From CAWJNF01 sp963844235 (lineage in GTDB: Bacteria; Actinomycetota; Thermoleophilia; Gaiellales; Gaiellaceae): 64,000 nucleotides of DNA. The notes under the pieces were generated by a model. That model made no database searches. It had not been told where the DNA came from and was given only the letters and a program-made list of their open reading frames with translations. The stretch's first letter is position 1. Every line of letters starts with the position of its first letter. Positions 1-8,406 of the stretch are shown here, one piece after another. Position numbers and translations under genes: made by a program. Location of the stretch: positions 1,178,001 to 1,242,000 of the forward strand of contig CAWJNF010000008.1 in assembly GCA_963844235.1 (NCBI GenBank), read 5' to 3'.

Positions 1-237
1 GCCGGCCGTGTCGATGTTGTCCTTCAGCGCCACCGGGAGGCCGTGCAGGGGGCCGAGCAGCTCGCCGCGGGCGAGCGCCTCGTCGGCGCCTCGCGCCCGC
101 TCGCGCGCGAGGTCGGCGGTGACCGTCACGAAGACGCGCAGCTCGGCGTCGAGCCGCTCGATCCGCTCCAGGCACTGCTCGGTCAGCTCGACGGAGGAGA
201 GCTCGCCCGAGCGCAAGCGATTCACGATCCCGGCCAT
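1..237 (-). CDS. Amidase (amidase signature family), N-terminal part
   Basis: The minus strand reads from an ATG at 237 and leaves the window without a stop, so only the first 79 residues are visible. The helical N-terminus (IVNRLRSGELSSVELTEQCL) is followed by GPLHGLPVALKDN. This is the hallmark block of amidase-signature enzymes, and its lysine is the base of the Ser-cisSer-Lys triad. The family hydrolyses amides in the cytoplasm and includes GatA, allophanate hydrolase and ureidomalonase relatives; the part seen cannot tell them apart. It lies directly downstream of a PuuE-type deacetylase on the same strand, so a shared role in purine, pyrimidine or ureide nitrogen breakdown is likely. 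As the sequence stands, the upstream gene's frame runs into it without a stop (see findings). Confidence 0.85.
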   Translation of the reverse strand, partial: MAGIVNRLRSGELSSVELTEQCLERIERLDAELRVFVTVTADLARERARGADEALARGELLGPLHGLPVALKDNIDTAG

Positions 238-239
238 GG

Positions 240-1191
240 TCACCCTCCCAGCCCGGCGCTTTCGGCCGGCAGTTGCTCGCGGAACGTGCGCGCGATGTCG
301 ACGCGCCGCATGAAGATCGACGTCGTCGTGTCCTTGCGCCCAGTCGATGAAGCGGGCGAGCGCGTCGGCGCGGGCGGGCTGGCCGCTGAAGCGGGGATGG
401 AGCCCGATCGACATCATTCGCGAGACGTCGTCGCCGTCGGCCCGCAACCGGTCGATCGTCGCCTTCGCGTAGTCGAGGAAGTGCTCGGGGCTCCCGTAGC
501 CCTGCGCCAGCACGTAGCGCGCGTCGTTGACGACGAGCGTGTAGGGAACGACGAGATGCGCAGTGCCGTTCACATCCGTCCAGAACGGAAGGTCGTCGTT
601 GTAGCACTCCGAGTCGTAGAGGAAGCCGCCCTCCTCGACGATCAACTCGCGGGTGTTGACGCTCATCTCGCGGCAGTACCAGCCGAGCGGCCTGGCGCCG
701 GTCGTGCGCTCGATCGACTCGATCCCGAGTCGGATCGCCTCCTGTTCCTCCTCGCGCGTCATCTCGAAGTGGTTCGACCAGCGGTATCCGTGCCCGGCTG
801 CCTCGTCGCCGCGTGCCGCCAGCTTCGCCGCGACGGCCGGGTTGCGCTCGAGCGCCACGGCGGCGGCGAAGAAGGTGACCGGGATCCCGGCAGCGTCGAA
901 GACGCGGAAGAGCCGCCAGATTCCAGCGCGCGACCCGTACTCGTAGACCGACTCGACGCAGAGGTCGCGGACGCCGTCGAGGTGGAACGGGATCTCGTGC
1001 ATCCCGTCGTTGACGCCGTCCCCCATCGGGAACGACTTTTCCGAGCCTTCTTCGTAGTTGACGACGACCTGAACGGCTACCCGGGCACCGCCCGGCCACT
1101 CGATGCGAGGCGGATGCTCCCCGTAGCCGACGTAGTCACGCGCCGGCCCTGCGTAGGGTCCGTCCTCCCTGACGAAGAACTGCTGGTCCAC
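240..1191 (-). CDS. Polysaccharide deacetylase-family protein, PuuE/allantoinase-like (frameshift near its 3' end)
   Basis: The start is GTG at 1191, with AGGAGG five bases upstream. The protein begins VDQQFFVREDGPYAG and carries the features of the PuuE branch of the polysaccharide deacetylase superfamily: VQVVVNYEEGSE, GDGVNDGMHEIPF, SRAGIWRLF, VTFFAAAVALE, GHGYRWSNH and SIGLHPRFSGQPAR. That branch hydrolyses cyclic ureides such as allantoin and is metal dependent. The frame is intact to about position 322 (FIDWAQGHDDV). The expected ending (IFMRRVDIARTF...) continues in a different frame to a TGA at 240-242, so one indel lies near 320. Without that correction the frame runs on into the amidase gene. 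The pairing with an amidase suggests ureide breakdown. The family call is firm; the substrate is inferred. Confidence 0.8.
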
Positions 1192-1334
1192 TGCGGTCCT
1201 CCTCGCGCTCGCTCCCGCGAGATTACTCGCGCCGCTACCGCAGGGTCTTCACGAAGCGGATGGCGCGAGCATCACGCTCCCAGCCGCCCGCGGCCATCGA
1301 CTTCCAGCGGGCGCCCCTCTCATCCCAGAGCCCA

Positions 1335-1613
1335 TCAGCGCATCCTAGGGACATGGTCACCGGCCTTTCGGCGTGCCGGCGCCGGCTCCCGCAAGCGTGC
1401 TCCGAGGCTCCAGACCGAGACGAGCGCCCACGCGGCCTCGAGCACGAGGAACCCGAGCTGGCCCTCGATCCAGGCGTCGAACGCCAGCACGGCCGCGCCG
1501 GCGAGGTTTGCAACGAGGTAGCGGTTCGATCGCTGGTCAAGGAACCCCACCTGCGCGAGCACGAAAGCAGCGAGGATGAGCAGCGCACCGACGAGCTGAA
1601 CGAGCTGTCCCAT
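1335..1613 (-). CDS. Small membrane protein, CBU_0592-like
   Basis: A 92-residue protein starting MGQLVQLVGALLILAAFVLA. It has three predicted membrane segments (about residues 4-21, 31-48 and 53-70) and a basic tail (GARLREPAPARRK). The spacing of helices, the GFLDQRS turn and a final W-A-L-V-S-V-W resemble the short CBU_0592-type membrane protein family, whose function is unknown. It stands alone between the deacetylase and the BTAD regulator. The bases between its stop and 1192 contain no convincing gene. Confidence 0.65.
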   Translation of the reverse strand: MGQLVQLVGALLILAAFVLAQVGFLDQRSNRYLVANLAGAAVLAFDAWIEGQLGFLVLEAAWALVSVWSLGARLREPAPARRKAGDHVPRMR

Positions 1614-1737
1614 GACGGCCTCCTGGTATGAACGCCGTCTTGTCGGACCGGGTACGGCGCACTCGTCCGGGACAGCCGAGATAGCGGCCGCCAGCTACCC
1701 AGGGTAGCCAACGCGTGCAGGTCGTGCCGCGAGCGGT

Positions 1738-3366
1738 TCAGGCGGTCGCGTTCGCGAGCGACCAGGTGAAGCGCGTAAGCGTCTCGTCGGGCGCGAGGCC
1801 GCCCGGTCGCACGCCGCGGCGAACGAGCAGGACCGGCATCTGGGCCCGCGAAGCGATGGTCGCGCGCGAGAGCCGCCCAGGCCCTTCTCGCGCCAGTTCT
1901 GCGAGAGGCCGATCACGAGCGCCCGTGCGTCGGCGCTCGCCTCGAGCACCGGCTCGGCCCCGGGCGGCGTGAGCAGCGGCTCGGCCGAGACGCCGACGAT
2001 CCGCTGGACGATCATCGAGGCGCGGGCCAGGAGCCGGCTGGCGTCCCGCCGGCCGCTCTCGGGCTCCGCGACGGGGCCGAGCAGAAGAAGGGGCGCGGGC
2101 AAGGAGGCCGCCAGCCAGGCGCCGAGCTCGAGCGCCGCCCAGTCGTGCTCACCGCCGCCGAAGGGGACGGCGACCGGTCCGTCGCCACGAAGGCTCGCCG
2201 ATCGCACCGGCGACGAGGCCGACGTCGCACGGGGCCTCCGTGAGCAGGCTGCCGATATCTTCAGCCGCGAGCTCCTCCTCGGGAAGGCGCGTAAGCACGA
2301 GCTCGACGCGTTGCTCACGGACCAGGCGCAGCACGTCGGCGGCGGGCGTCTCGGACGTGAACGCGCAGGAGCGGGACGCGATTCCCCGATCGGTGAGCGC
2401 GTCACGACGCTCGTTCAGCGCCCGGGCCTCGTCACGCAGGCGTCCGTGATCCGTGACCAGCCGGGCGAGCACGAGGTCATGCGGGCGTTCACCCGAGGCC
2501 AGTGGCGTGCCGACGGCAAGCAGGGCGTCGAGCTCGGCGTCGTCCTGCGAGAGCACGAGCAGCGCCCGGCTTTCCGGTCGCTCGGGCGCCGAGGGGCCTG
2601 GCGCCTCCAGGCCGGGGTCCTGCCGCAGCATTGCGCGCTCGAGCTCCCGTAGGGCGGCTGACGGCTCGAGCCCGAGCTCCTCGACGAGCTCTCGGCGACC
2701 CGTCTGAAAGGTCTCGAGCGCCTCCGCCTGTCGTCCCGACCGGTACAGCGCGAGCATGAGCTGGCCACGGAGTCGCTCGCGCAACGGGTGCTCGGTCACG
2801 AGCGCCTGCAGCTCGCCGGTGAGCGCCGCATGCTCGCCGAGGGCGAGGTCCGCGTCGACGCGGTCCTCGATGGCGGCGACACGGAGCTCCTCGAGGCGGG
2901 CGCTCTCGACGGAGGCGAACTCCTCGTAGGCGAAGTCGGCGAGAGCCGGGCCCCGCCACAGCCCGAGCGCCTCGTGCAGCCGGGCGGCAGCCGTCTCGGC
3001 CTCGCCGCCGGCGAGCGCGCGCCGGCCCTCCTCGACGAGGCGCTCGAACCGGAGGAGGTCGAGCTCCTCGGGGCCAGCGCGAATGAGGTAGCCGGGGGCA
3101 CGTGTCACGACGACGCTGCCGCCGCTGCGCCGCTCGCGCTCGGGCTCGAGCCCCTTGCGTAGGCGCGAGACGTAGACCTGCACGAGGTTCGCGGCGGCCT
3201 CCCGCGGCTCCTCGCCGAAGAGCGCGTCGACGAGGTTGTCGCGCGGCACGACCTGGTTGGCTCGGGTGAGGAGGATTGCGAGCAGCGCCCGCTGGCGGAC
3301 TCCGCCGACGTCGACCACCCGGCCGCCGTCCACGACCTCGAGCGGGCCGAGGATCCGGAACTCCAT
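1738..3366 (-). CDS. BTAD (SARP/AfsR-type) transcriptional regulator with C-terminal stress-protein-like region, two frameshifts
   Basis: The ATG at 3366 gives MEFRILGPLEVVDGGRVV, a winged-helix DNA-binding domain (residues 1-95) followed by a BTAD helical domain (100-245; ALADFAYEEFASVESARLEEL, LMLALYRSGRQAEAL, LVEELGLEPSAAL). The frame then breaks near 2205, continues as GDGPVAVPFGGGEHDWAALELG, breaks again near 1878 and ends MPVLLVRRGVRPGGL...LTRFTWSLANATA at a TGA at 1738-1740. The C-terminal part resembles a universal-stress or cation-antiporter cytosolic fold. Such proteins bind direct heptamer repeats with 11-nt spacing. It diverges from a gene whose promoter holds exactly such an array (3387-3415), so it is the best candidate regulator of that unit. 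Corrected length is about 540 residues. Confidence 0.8.
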
Positions 3367-3386
3367 GGCGCTCGTTCTACCGCTCC

Positions 3387-3458
3387 CGCAAGCCGGGTGC
3401 AAGAGCCGGGCAGGAGCGGAATCGCACGGTCGCTCCACCGGGCCGCACGCCGCGGCCC
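3387..3458 (+). promoter_or_regulatory. Direct-repeat array A (SARP-type box) plus leader hairpin
   Basis: Three heptamers at an exact 11-nt period: CGCAAGC (3387), TGCAAGA (3398) and GGCAGGA (3409). A hairpin, GGGCCGC-ACGCC-GCGGCCC, follows at 3440-3458, then a GGAGGG ribosome site and the ATG at 3477. Heptamer repeats with 4-nt gaps are the known operator form of SARP/BTAD regulators. The same array and hairpin recur before the genes at 4978 and 6278. Confidence 0.7.
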
Positions 3459-3476
3459 CGAGTGGAGGGCGCAGCG

Positions 3477-4757
3477 ATGGCAAGGAAGACGAGAACGCGG
3501 ATCGCGACCGTGCTGGTCGCGGGTCTCGCGGCGGCGAGCCTGCTCGTCGCCATGTTGGGGGACGAGGCCGCGGAAGGCGGACGGGACGCCGCGACGCTGG
3601 CGGCCCAGACGGCGCGGCCAGGCGTCGAGGCCTATTTCCAACGAGAGAGCTACCGGCCCGGCGACATCGCGACGCTGGTCGTCGATTCTCCGGTCGGCCG
3701 GGCGTCGATCCAGGTGTTCAGGGTCGGCGATGCGCCGGCGTCCGGACGGCGCTACGAGTTGCGCGGTGTGCCGGTCACGGCGAGACGCCAACTCCTCTTC
3801 GAGCCGGGATCGACCCGCAGCGCGCGCGTCACGATCGGTGCCTGGCCGTCGGGGATGTACTACAGCGAGCTCCGGACGGCCGACGGTCGGGTCGGCTACG
3901 CCACGTTCGTCCTTGCGCCGAGAAGGCTCGGCGAGCATCGGGTGGCCATCGTGATGCCGACGAATACGTGGTTTGCCTACAACGAGCGCGACGGCGACGC
4001 AAACGGGGTGGGCGACACCTGGTACGAGGACGACGAGCGCACGACGGTGGATACGACCCGCCCGTTCCTCGACCGCGGCGTTCCCCCGCATTTCGGCCAC
4101 TACGACTTCGGCTTCCTTCGTTGGCTCTTCCTGGGCGGGAGGGCCGTGGACGTGCTGTCGCAGCGCGAGCTGGAGCGCGAGGTCACCGGCGAGGAGCTTG
4201 CGCGTGCCTACGACCTCATTGTCTTTCCGGGGCACCACGAGTACGTCACCGCCCACGAGTTCGACGTCGTCGAGCGCTACCGCGACCTCGGCGGCAACCT
4301 CATGTTCCTCTCGGCCAACAACTTCTACTACAAGGTCACCAAGGCCGGCGACGTGATGACCAGGGTCGGACGCTGGCGTGACCTCGGCCGGCCCGAGGCG
4401 GCCCTCACCGGAGTCGGGTTCATACGCTTCGTCCCGGCCTCCGAGCCGTACGTCGTGCAGAGAGCTCCGGCGGCGCCGTGGGTCTTCGCGCTCACCGGCC
4501 GCGGTGCGGGGTCGCAGTTCGGAAAGTCGGGGATCGAGGTCGACGGGACGACGATCGACTCGCCGAAGGGGACGCAGGTGCTGGCGGAGATTCCCGACCT
4601 CGCCGGGTCCGGCGCGACCGCGCAGATGACGTACTACGAGACGACCCGGGGGGCGAAGGTCTTCGCCGCGGGCGCCTTCACCCTCGCGGGGGCCGCGCTC
4701 TGGCCCGATGTCTCGCGGGTTCTCGCGAACCTCTGGTCCAGGCTCGCCACCGAGTAG
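3477..4757 (+). CDS. Secreted N,N-dimethylformamidase beta-subunit-like protein
   Basis: A 426-residue protein. MARKTRTRIATVLVAGLAAASLLVAML is an export signal. It is followed by a beta-rich segment (GVEAYFQRESYRPGDIATLVV, residues 45-140) and a Rossmann/glutamine-amidotransferase-like region with VAIVMPTNTWFAYNERDG, HFGHYDFGFLRWL, YDLIVFPGHHEYVT and LGGNLMFLSANNFYYKV. These match the C-terminal domain family of the N,N-dimethylformamidase large subunit. A secreted catalytic role is not established; the signal peptide makes action on an extracellular substrate likely. The start was chosen from the GGAGGG site and the signal peptide. It diverges from the BTAD regulator and follows array A. Its first 60 codons have a decayed paralogue at 6278. 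Confidence 0.75.
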   Translation: MARKTRTRIATVLVAGLAAASLLVAMLGDEAAEGGRDAATLAAQTARPGVEAYFQRESYRPGDIATLVVDSPVGRASIQVFRVGDAPASGRRYELRGVPVTARRQLLFEPGSTRSARVTIGAWPSGMYYSELRTADGRVGYATFVLAPRRLGEHRVAIVMPTNTWFAYNERDGDANGVGDTWYEDDERTTVDTTRPFLDRGVPPHFGHYDFGFLRWLFLGGRAVDVLSQRELEREVTGEELARAYDLIVFPGHHEYVTAHEFDVVERYRDLGGNLMFLSANNFYYKVTKAGDVMTRVGRWRDLGRPEAALTGVGFIRFVPASEPYVVQRAPAAPWVFALTGRGAGSQFGKSGIEVDGTTIDSPKGTQVLAEIPDLAGSGATAQMTYYETTRGAKVFAAGAFTLAGAALWPDVSRVLANLWSRLATE

Positions 4758-4887
4758 CGGGCCGGCTGACGCCGTCCGCGGCCGCGGCGGGCCCTGGGCG
4801 GCGCGGCGACCGATCTTCCCCTGACGGGCTGCTGGAACGGCAGCCCGTCGCCCACTGGACGCACAACGGGCCGAACGCGCCGGCGAC

Positions 4888-4959
4888 TGCAAGTCAGCTG
4901 CAAAAGGGCTGCAAAAGCGCCATCGCACCCTCGCTCCACCGGGCCGCACACCGCGGCCC
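4888..4959 (+). promoter_or_regulatory. Direct-repeat array B plus leader hairpin
   Basis: TGCAAGT (4888), TGCAAAA (4899) and TGCAAAA (4910) at an 11-nt period, then the hairpin GGGCCGC-ACACC-GCGGCCC at 4941-4959. The third repeat ends 62 nt before the ATG at 4978, the same distance as in array A. The conserved stretch between repeat and hairpin (TCGCACCCTCGCTCCACC) should contain the -10 and transcription start; I see no clear TANNNT. Confidence 0.7.
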
Positions 4960-4977
4960 AGAGCGGAGGGCAGAGCG

Positions 4978-6031
4978 ATGGGAGGAAGAGCGAGGATCAG
5001 GGTCGCGACAGGGCTCGTCGCGGGGATCGTGGCATCGGGGATCGGCGCAGTCGCCGCAAGGACGCCGACGGCCGCGGCGCGGCGAAGCTCAGACAACCGC
5101 CACGACAGCGGAGGCCGCCAACCCGGACGAGATCCCGGTGCCGGCGGTTCCGGAGAGAGCTTCCCGCGACGGCGCTCGACAAGCGGGCGCGGCCCGCGAG
5201 GCAACGGTGGTCGCCGACCACTGGCCCGTGCCCGGGCCGCCGACAGTGCGGTCGGATTTCTACGATGTTCGTTGGTCTGCCCGTGACAAGCGCTGGGTTC
5301 TCCATGGCGGCCTGGACGTCGCCGTCGACGAACGCCGCTGGACGCAAGGCGCCCCCGTCGAGGCGATCGGCGGCGGGCGGGTCTCGAAGATCGCCACTCT
5401 CCGGGGCTGCTCAGCGATAACAGTCGGCCGCTTCGGCTACGGGCACGTTCGACCGAGAGCGGGACTCGAGGTCGGCGACCGAGTGGCAGCAGGAGCCCGG
5501 ATCGGAACCACCTGCGCCGGCGAGTGGCACGTTCACGTCACTGAATGGAGCTCGAAGGGCGACTGCGAGGCGGGAATCCCCGAGTGCCGTGTCAATCCGC
5601 TGCGGCCCGGCGGGTTGCTCCGACTGGCCGACTCCTGGGCGCCGGAGATCGTGGAGGTCAGACGCGACGGCGAGGAGCTGGTCGCCCGGATCGACGACCC
5701 GATCACCCAGGGCTTTCTCGATGGCTCCCTGGCCCCGCTGCAGGTTCGGCACAGGCCTGACCGTGTTTGGGTCGGCGACAGGCTCGTCTTCGTCAAGCGC
5801 GATATGCACGACAGCCCGGACGACGTGTTCGTCGGCGTCGGCTCGGAGACCAAGCGCAACCTCAAGGCGGCGAAGTGCCTCGCGAACGGGTCAACCGAGA
5901 CGTTCGCGTGCGACGGGACATACTGGCTTCGACTCGGCGCGGCCGGACAGTGCGCCGCTGGATGCTGGATCACGGCGATGGACCCGGCGGGCAACTCGAC
6001 GAGAGCCTGGATCGCTGCTCCGTCCCGATGA
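4978..6031 (+). CDS. Secreted M23-family (LytM-like) metallopeptidase, one frameshift
   Basis: The ATG at 4978 after GGAGGG gives MGGRARIRVATGLVAGIVAS, an export signal. The frame shifts near 5085; the rest reads AQTTATTAEAANPDEIPVP and then a peptidase domain: DHWPVPGPPTVRSDFYDVRW, LHGGLDVAVDE, GYGHVRPRAGLEVGDRVAAG and GEWHVHVTEWS. HGGLD supplies the first zinc His and Asp, and HVH the last His and catalytic base, so the active site is complete. A beta-rich C-terminal domain of about 130 residues ends at 6031. M23 enzymes cut peptidoglycan cross-bridges or lyse other cells. It shares promoter and leader with the genes at 3477 and 6278. Confidence 0.75.
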
Positions 6032-6188
6032 GAGGACGGGCGAGCAGGGTCGCGGATCACTATCGACCTCCCCAGGAACCGCCGCCGGCTGAGTAAGGCT
6101 CCGAGCGGCTCTCTCGCCAGGTCGGCGGATTCACAGCAAGCACACCCGACTGGGGCAATGTCCCGCCCGCTCCCCGCACCCGGATGAC

Positions 6189-6259
6189 CGCAAGTTGCCT
6201 GCAAGAGGGGCGCAATCGCTCCGCTCGACCCTCGCTTCACGGGCCGCACACCGCGGCCC
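6189..6259 (+). promoter_or_regulatory. Direct-repeat array C plus leader hairpin
   Basis: CGCAAGT (6189), TGCAAGA (6200) and CGCAATC (6211) at an 11-nt period, then the hairpin GGGCCGC-ACACC-GCGGCCC at 6241-6259 and a strong GGGGGGAGG ribosome site before the ATG at 6278. The promoter and leader look well preserved although the gene behind them is broken. Confidence 0.65.
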
Positions 6260-6277
6260 CGAGCGGGGGGAGGAGCG

Positions 6278-6590
6278 ATGTGCGGAAGGAAGCAGGTCGG
6301 GATCGCGGTGGGGGTCGTTGCAGCCCTCGCCGTAGCCACGCTGGGCGTTGCCAGCCTTGGCGGCGAGCCGGGGCGAGAGGGCGGCGACATCCAGGGCATT
6401 GAGCGCACAGACATCCCGCTCGGCAGTCGAGGCGAGCTTCGTGCACGCGCGCTACCGGCCTAACGAGACCCCGGCGCTCGTCGTAGAGACGCCGCTTCGC
6501 ACCGTCGGCACGTCGCTGCTCCGGGTCGGCGAGAGTCCGACTGCCCGGCGACGTGACGAGCTGCCCTCCGCGGCGCGCTCCGAGCCACCT
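6278..6590 (+). pseudogene. Truncated remnant of an N,N-dimethylformamidase-beta-like secreted protein
   Basis: The ATG at 6278 gives a good export signal (MCGRKQVGIAVGVVAALAVA). The frame shifts near 6420. The other frame then reads VEASFVHARYRPNETPALVV and SLLRVGESPTARRRDEL, which aligns with VEAYFQRESYRPGDIATLVV and VFRVGDAPASGRRYEL of the intact gene at 3477. Similarity stops near 6570, so only the first quarter of the family remains. The M23 remnant that follows suggests a deletion joined two neighbouring paralogues. Confidence 0.65.
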
Positions 6591-6689
6591 GACACCCATG
6601 CTGGTGACCGGTTGAGTGGTGGCAACCCGTGGGCCTGGTCACGCTTGACCGCCGTACAGCCTGCCGAGTCACCCCGGACGCCCTCGTGT

Positions 6690-7537
6690 GCCGGCCGCCA
6701 GAACGAGCCGAACGGCTCCTACGGCTGGCCGGTGAAGCCGTTCGATCGCCAGCACCCGGTGCGCGGCCACTTCGGCGACCCGCGCATCGGCGGAGCCCGA
6801 AGGAGAGCGTAAGGGCCATCCACTTCGGCGTCGACGTCTCGGCGCCCGACGGCACGGCCGTGTACGCGACGCCACCGACGGCGTGGCCCGGCTCACGGAG
6901 GCGCGTCGTCACTCCTGATCGCGCGACGGACGGCTCGATCTTCGCGTACTGGCATATCCAGCCTGCCGTGCAAGGCGGTCAGCGGGTCGCGTACAAGACG
7001 GTGATCGGCCACATCTCAAGGGCTGGGGCCACGTGCATTTCGCCGAGTACCGCGGCGGCATGTACGTCAACCCGCTCCGTCCGGGCGCGATGTGGCCGTA
7101 CGCGGACACACCTGCCCTGGTGGCGGAGGTTCATTTCGAGCGCGGCGGGACGTAGGCGGCACGCCGTCCGCGGGAGACTCGACATCGTCGTCAGCGCTGA
7201 TCGACATGCCCGCGATGAGCGCCCCGGCGCCCTGGTTCGAGCTACCCGTGACCCCGGCGCTCGTCCAGTGGCGAATCGTCGACGGCAAGGGAACAGCGTC
7301 GCGCTTCCCTGGCGAGGCGGGCACGACGTGCGCGCAGGGCTGCCAACGGGCGCCTTCGAGTCATCTAACCGACGACACCCAGCCAGAACGGCCCGACCGG
7401 CCCGGCAAGTACCGGTTCATCCTGGCCGGGGCTTGGATGCGGGACCCTTCCGCCGGGTGTGTACCGATGCAGGTCGTCGTGCTCGACACGCAGGGAACAG
7501 CGGCCGGTCGTCCTGGCCGCTCGTCGATCAGGGCTGA
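6690..7537 (+). pseudogene. M23-family metallopeptidase, several frameshifts
   Basis: The segments appear in changing frames: GSYGWPVKPFDRQHPVRGHF (from 6715), RAIHFGVDVSAPDGTAVYAT (about 6815), YWHIQPAVQGGQRV (6949), then GWGHVHFAEYRGGMYVNPLR (about 7020). A C-terminal beta domain follows (PAPWFELPVTPALVQWRIVD, YRFILAGAWMRDPS, GNSGRSSWPLVDQG) and ends with TGA at 7535-7537. HFGVD and HVH keep the zinc-binding and catalytic residues. At least four indels are needed to join the parts. The domain order equals that of the M23 gene at 4978. The end overlaps the convergent kinase gene by 10 bp. Confidence 0.65.
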
Positions 7538-8367
7538 GCCGTGGCCTGCGCCGCCGCGCGGAGCAGGTGCGCGTACATCGCAGGAGTCCGCGGTCGCTGC
7601 GCCGGGTCCTTCGCAAGCGCGAGGAGAGATATCCGCGCGAGCTCCTCGCCCAGCTCGGGCCGGAGCTCGCGCGGATCGGGCGGCTCGTCGTCCAGGTGTG
7701 AGAGCGCGACCTCGAGCGCCGTCCCCGTGAACGGCGGTCGGCCGCTCAGGCACTCGAACACAACGCAGCCGAGGGCGTAGAGATCCGACGCCGGGGACGC
7801 CTCGCCGCCTCCCTCCAGCAGTTCCGGGGCGAGGTACTGCGGCGTGCCGACGAGCTGTCCCGACCTCGTGAGGACCGTGAGCGCGGCGCCCTTCGCAAGC
7901 CCGAAATCGGTGAGGAGCGCACGGCCGTTCTCCATGAGCACGTTGCTCGGCTTCACGTCGCGGTGGACGAGACCGAGGCGATGGAGGGCCGTGAGCCCGG
8001 CCGCGACGTCGGCCGCGACGCTCACCGTATCGGCGACGCTCAGTGCCCCGTCCGCGCGCAGACGGCTGGACAGCGAGCGGCCCGCGACAAACCGCGCCGC
8101 CAGGTAGCGCGCGCCGTCCGCCTCCCCCGCGTCGAGCACCGGGACGAGGTTCGGGTGCCGCAGCTCGCGCGCGACCCTCACCTCGTGCTCGAAGCGCCGG
8201 AGGAAGACCTCGCTCGGCGCGAGCTCCGGCCGCAAGACCTTCAGCGCGACGGGTACTCCATCGGTGTCCCGCTCCGCCTTCACCACGATCCCGACGGCTC
8301 CCTCGCCGAGACGCTCCCCGAGCCGATAGGGGCCGATCCGCGCCCCAGGCTTTAAATCGGGTAGCAC
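7528..8367 (-). CDS. Serine/threonine protein kinase, cytoplasmic, single-domain
   Basis: The GTG at 8367 gives a 279-residue Hanks-type kinase and nothing else: Gly-rich loop GERLGEGAVG (17-26), catalytic Lys in VALKVL (K43), HRDVKPSN (135-142), DFGLAKG (154-160) and LAPELLEGG. There is no membrane segment and no PASTA or other sensor domain, so it should be soluble. The later upstream frame was rejected because homology begins right at LKPGARIGPYRLGERLG. It diverges from the kinase-SIR2 gene with only 39 bp between the starts, so the two are probably co-regulated. It may phosphorylate, or be phosphorylated by, its neighbours; this is inference. Confidence 0.88.
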   Translation of the reverse strand: MLPDLKPGARIGPYRLGERLGEGAVGIVVKAERDTDGVPVALKVLRPELAPSEVFLRRFEHEVRVARELRHPNLVPVLDAGEADGARYLAARFVAGRSLSSRLRADGALSVADTVSVAADVAAGLTALHRLGLVHRDVKPSNVLMENGRALLTDFGLAKGAALTVLTRSGQLVGTPQYLAPELLEGGGEASPASDLYALGCVVFECLSGRPPFTGTALEVALSHLDDEPPDPRELRPELGEELARISLLALAKDPAQRPRTPAMYAHLLRAAAQATAQP

Positions 8368-8406
8368 GGCAGCTAGTGTATTTCGGCACACGACAGAGGT
8401 GGCCGC

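Noticed and set aside
1235..1351. Minus-strand 39-codon frame ending ERDARAIRFVKTLR
   Set aside because: It overlaps the end of the 1335-1613 gene, has no ribosome site of its own and matches no family I recognise; probably chance in GC-rich DNA.
43..1521. Long plus-strand open frame opposite the deacetylase
   Set aside because: Composition is Arg/Val/Glu-rich shadow coding; the minus strand carries clear family motifs.
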